Below, one piece after another: positions 63,771 through 64,000 of a stretch of DNA of 64,000 bases. The number at the start of each line of letters is the position of its first letter. The first letter of the stretch is position 1. The notes under the pieces were generated by a model, which was not told the origin of the DNA, searched no databases, and saw only the letters and a program-made list of their open reading frames with translations. A program made the position numbers and the translations under genes. Origin of the DNA: Alcanivorax sp. (GTDB lineage Bacteria > Pseudomonadota > Gammaproteobacteria > Pseudomonadales > Alcanivoracaceae); the NCBI GenBank assembly GCA_013823245.1, contig PNLU01000001.1:29031-93030 (forward strand), written 5' to 3'.

Positions 63771-64000
63771 CAGTCTTCCTCCGGCGCGGCCTCAACCGCA
63801 GTGCGCTCCGCTTCATCGAGCGCGGTATCCATGGCGACCCGCTGGGCCTCCACCGGCATGCCGTCCTGCAACATCACCTGACCGTTGACGATCACCTGGT
63901 CGCCCGCCTCCAGACCGGACAACACCACTTGCTGCCCGCGAATCACCGGGCCGACCGCCACGGGCGTAGCCTTGGCCTGCCCGTCGCGCACCACGAACAC
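63770..64000 (-). CDS. RND periplasmic adaptor subunit, C-terminal part (cut by window end)
   Basis: The last 77 residues of a membrane-fusion protein; the frame is open to the window end and begins with Val, so the listed start is not real. '[16 protein letters not shown]' and '[26 protein letters not shown]' are the membrane-proximal beta domain of AcrA/MexA-type adaptors, followed by an acidic tail. First of three genes: adaptor, pump, outer channel. Confidence 0.9.
   Translation of the reverse strand: MFVVRDGQAKATPVAVGPVIRGQQVVLSGLEAGDQVIVNGQVMLQDGMPVEAQRVAMDTALDEAERTAVEAAPEED

Noticed and set aside
60588-63881. Several long plus-strand ORFs (60588-61520, 61596-62645, 62685-63881)
   Set aside because: All are antisense to the RND efflux operon and show no motif.

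Overview
The window looks like chromosomal core sequence from a GC-rich marine gammaproteobacterium, most probably an Alcanivorax-type hydrocarbon or lipid degrader. The reasons are the high GC, the density of acyl-CoA, fatty-acid and desaturase genes, and two blocks whose order matches Pseudomonas-type genomes: moeB-prmC-prfA-hemA | TPR-lolB-ispE-tRNA(Gln)-prs-rplY-pth-ychF, and desB-desC-desT. I see no prophage, insertion sequence, CRISPR array or rRNA. The genus is inference; the families are read from the proteins.

Layout: 1-0.9 kb is the end of a surface protein with an Ig-like domain. 1-10.8 kb carries lipid catabolism: a pair of acyl-CoA dehydrogenases, three small envelope proteins, 2,4-dienoyl-CoA reductase (fadH) divergent from a TetR regulator over a perfect operator, a FadI-like thiolase and a two-domain FabG. 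A MaoC hydratase at 17 kb supplies the missing step of that cycle. 10.8-15 kb has an AraC regulator and the aerobic desaturase locus desB-desC with its repressor desT. 15-17 kb is an unrecognised two-gene membrane operon. 18.3-20.2 kb has a VOC protein, an epimerase-like SDR and a small coiled-coil membrane protein.

20.2-32.3 kb is housekeeping: moeB, prmC, prfA, hemA; then a TPR lipoprotein, lolB, ispE, tRNA-Gln, prs, rplY, pth, a GST, ychF and tRNA-Met. 32.3-35.1 kb is an accessory patch: a SatD-family protein with class III cyclase-like motifs and its membrane partner behind two matching operators, two diverged CigR-like paralogues, and a DUF1820 gene. 35.5-44 kb is the aa3-type cytochrome oxidase cluster with assembly and haem A genes (coxB, coxA, ctaG, coxC, SURF1, SCO-like, ctaA, ctaB). 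44-46.6 kb is lemA with an M48 protease. 47-52.5 kb is a minus-strand block: CFA-synthase-like methyltransferase, geranylgeranyl-reductase-type flavoprotein, COG3146 acyltransferase, membrane protein and BNR-repeat protein. 52.6-59.1 kb has a PAS-GGDEF-EAL protein, START protein, PlsC-like acyltransferase, an SDR behind an operator, a DUF938 methyltransferase and rhlB. 59.2-64 kb is a tripartite RND efflux operon, cut by the window end in the adaptor gene.

The most unusual signal is a family of four long hairpin elements in two inverted pairs (17.9-18.3 kb and 39.9-40.3 kb), each pair between convergent gene ends. Each has perfect 31-33 bp arms around a conserved 51-53 nt core. The arm sequences differ between copies but stay perfectly complementary within each copy, and the core contains two further small palindromes, one of which also covaries. 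Other points of interest are a probable non-catalytic acyl-CoA dehydrogenase subunit, the cyclase-like SatD system and several perfect operator palindromes.
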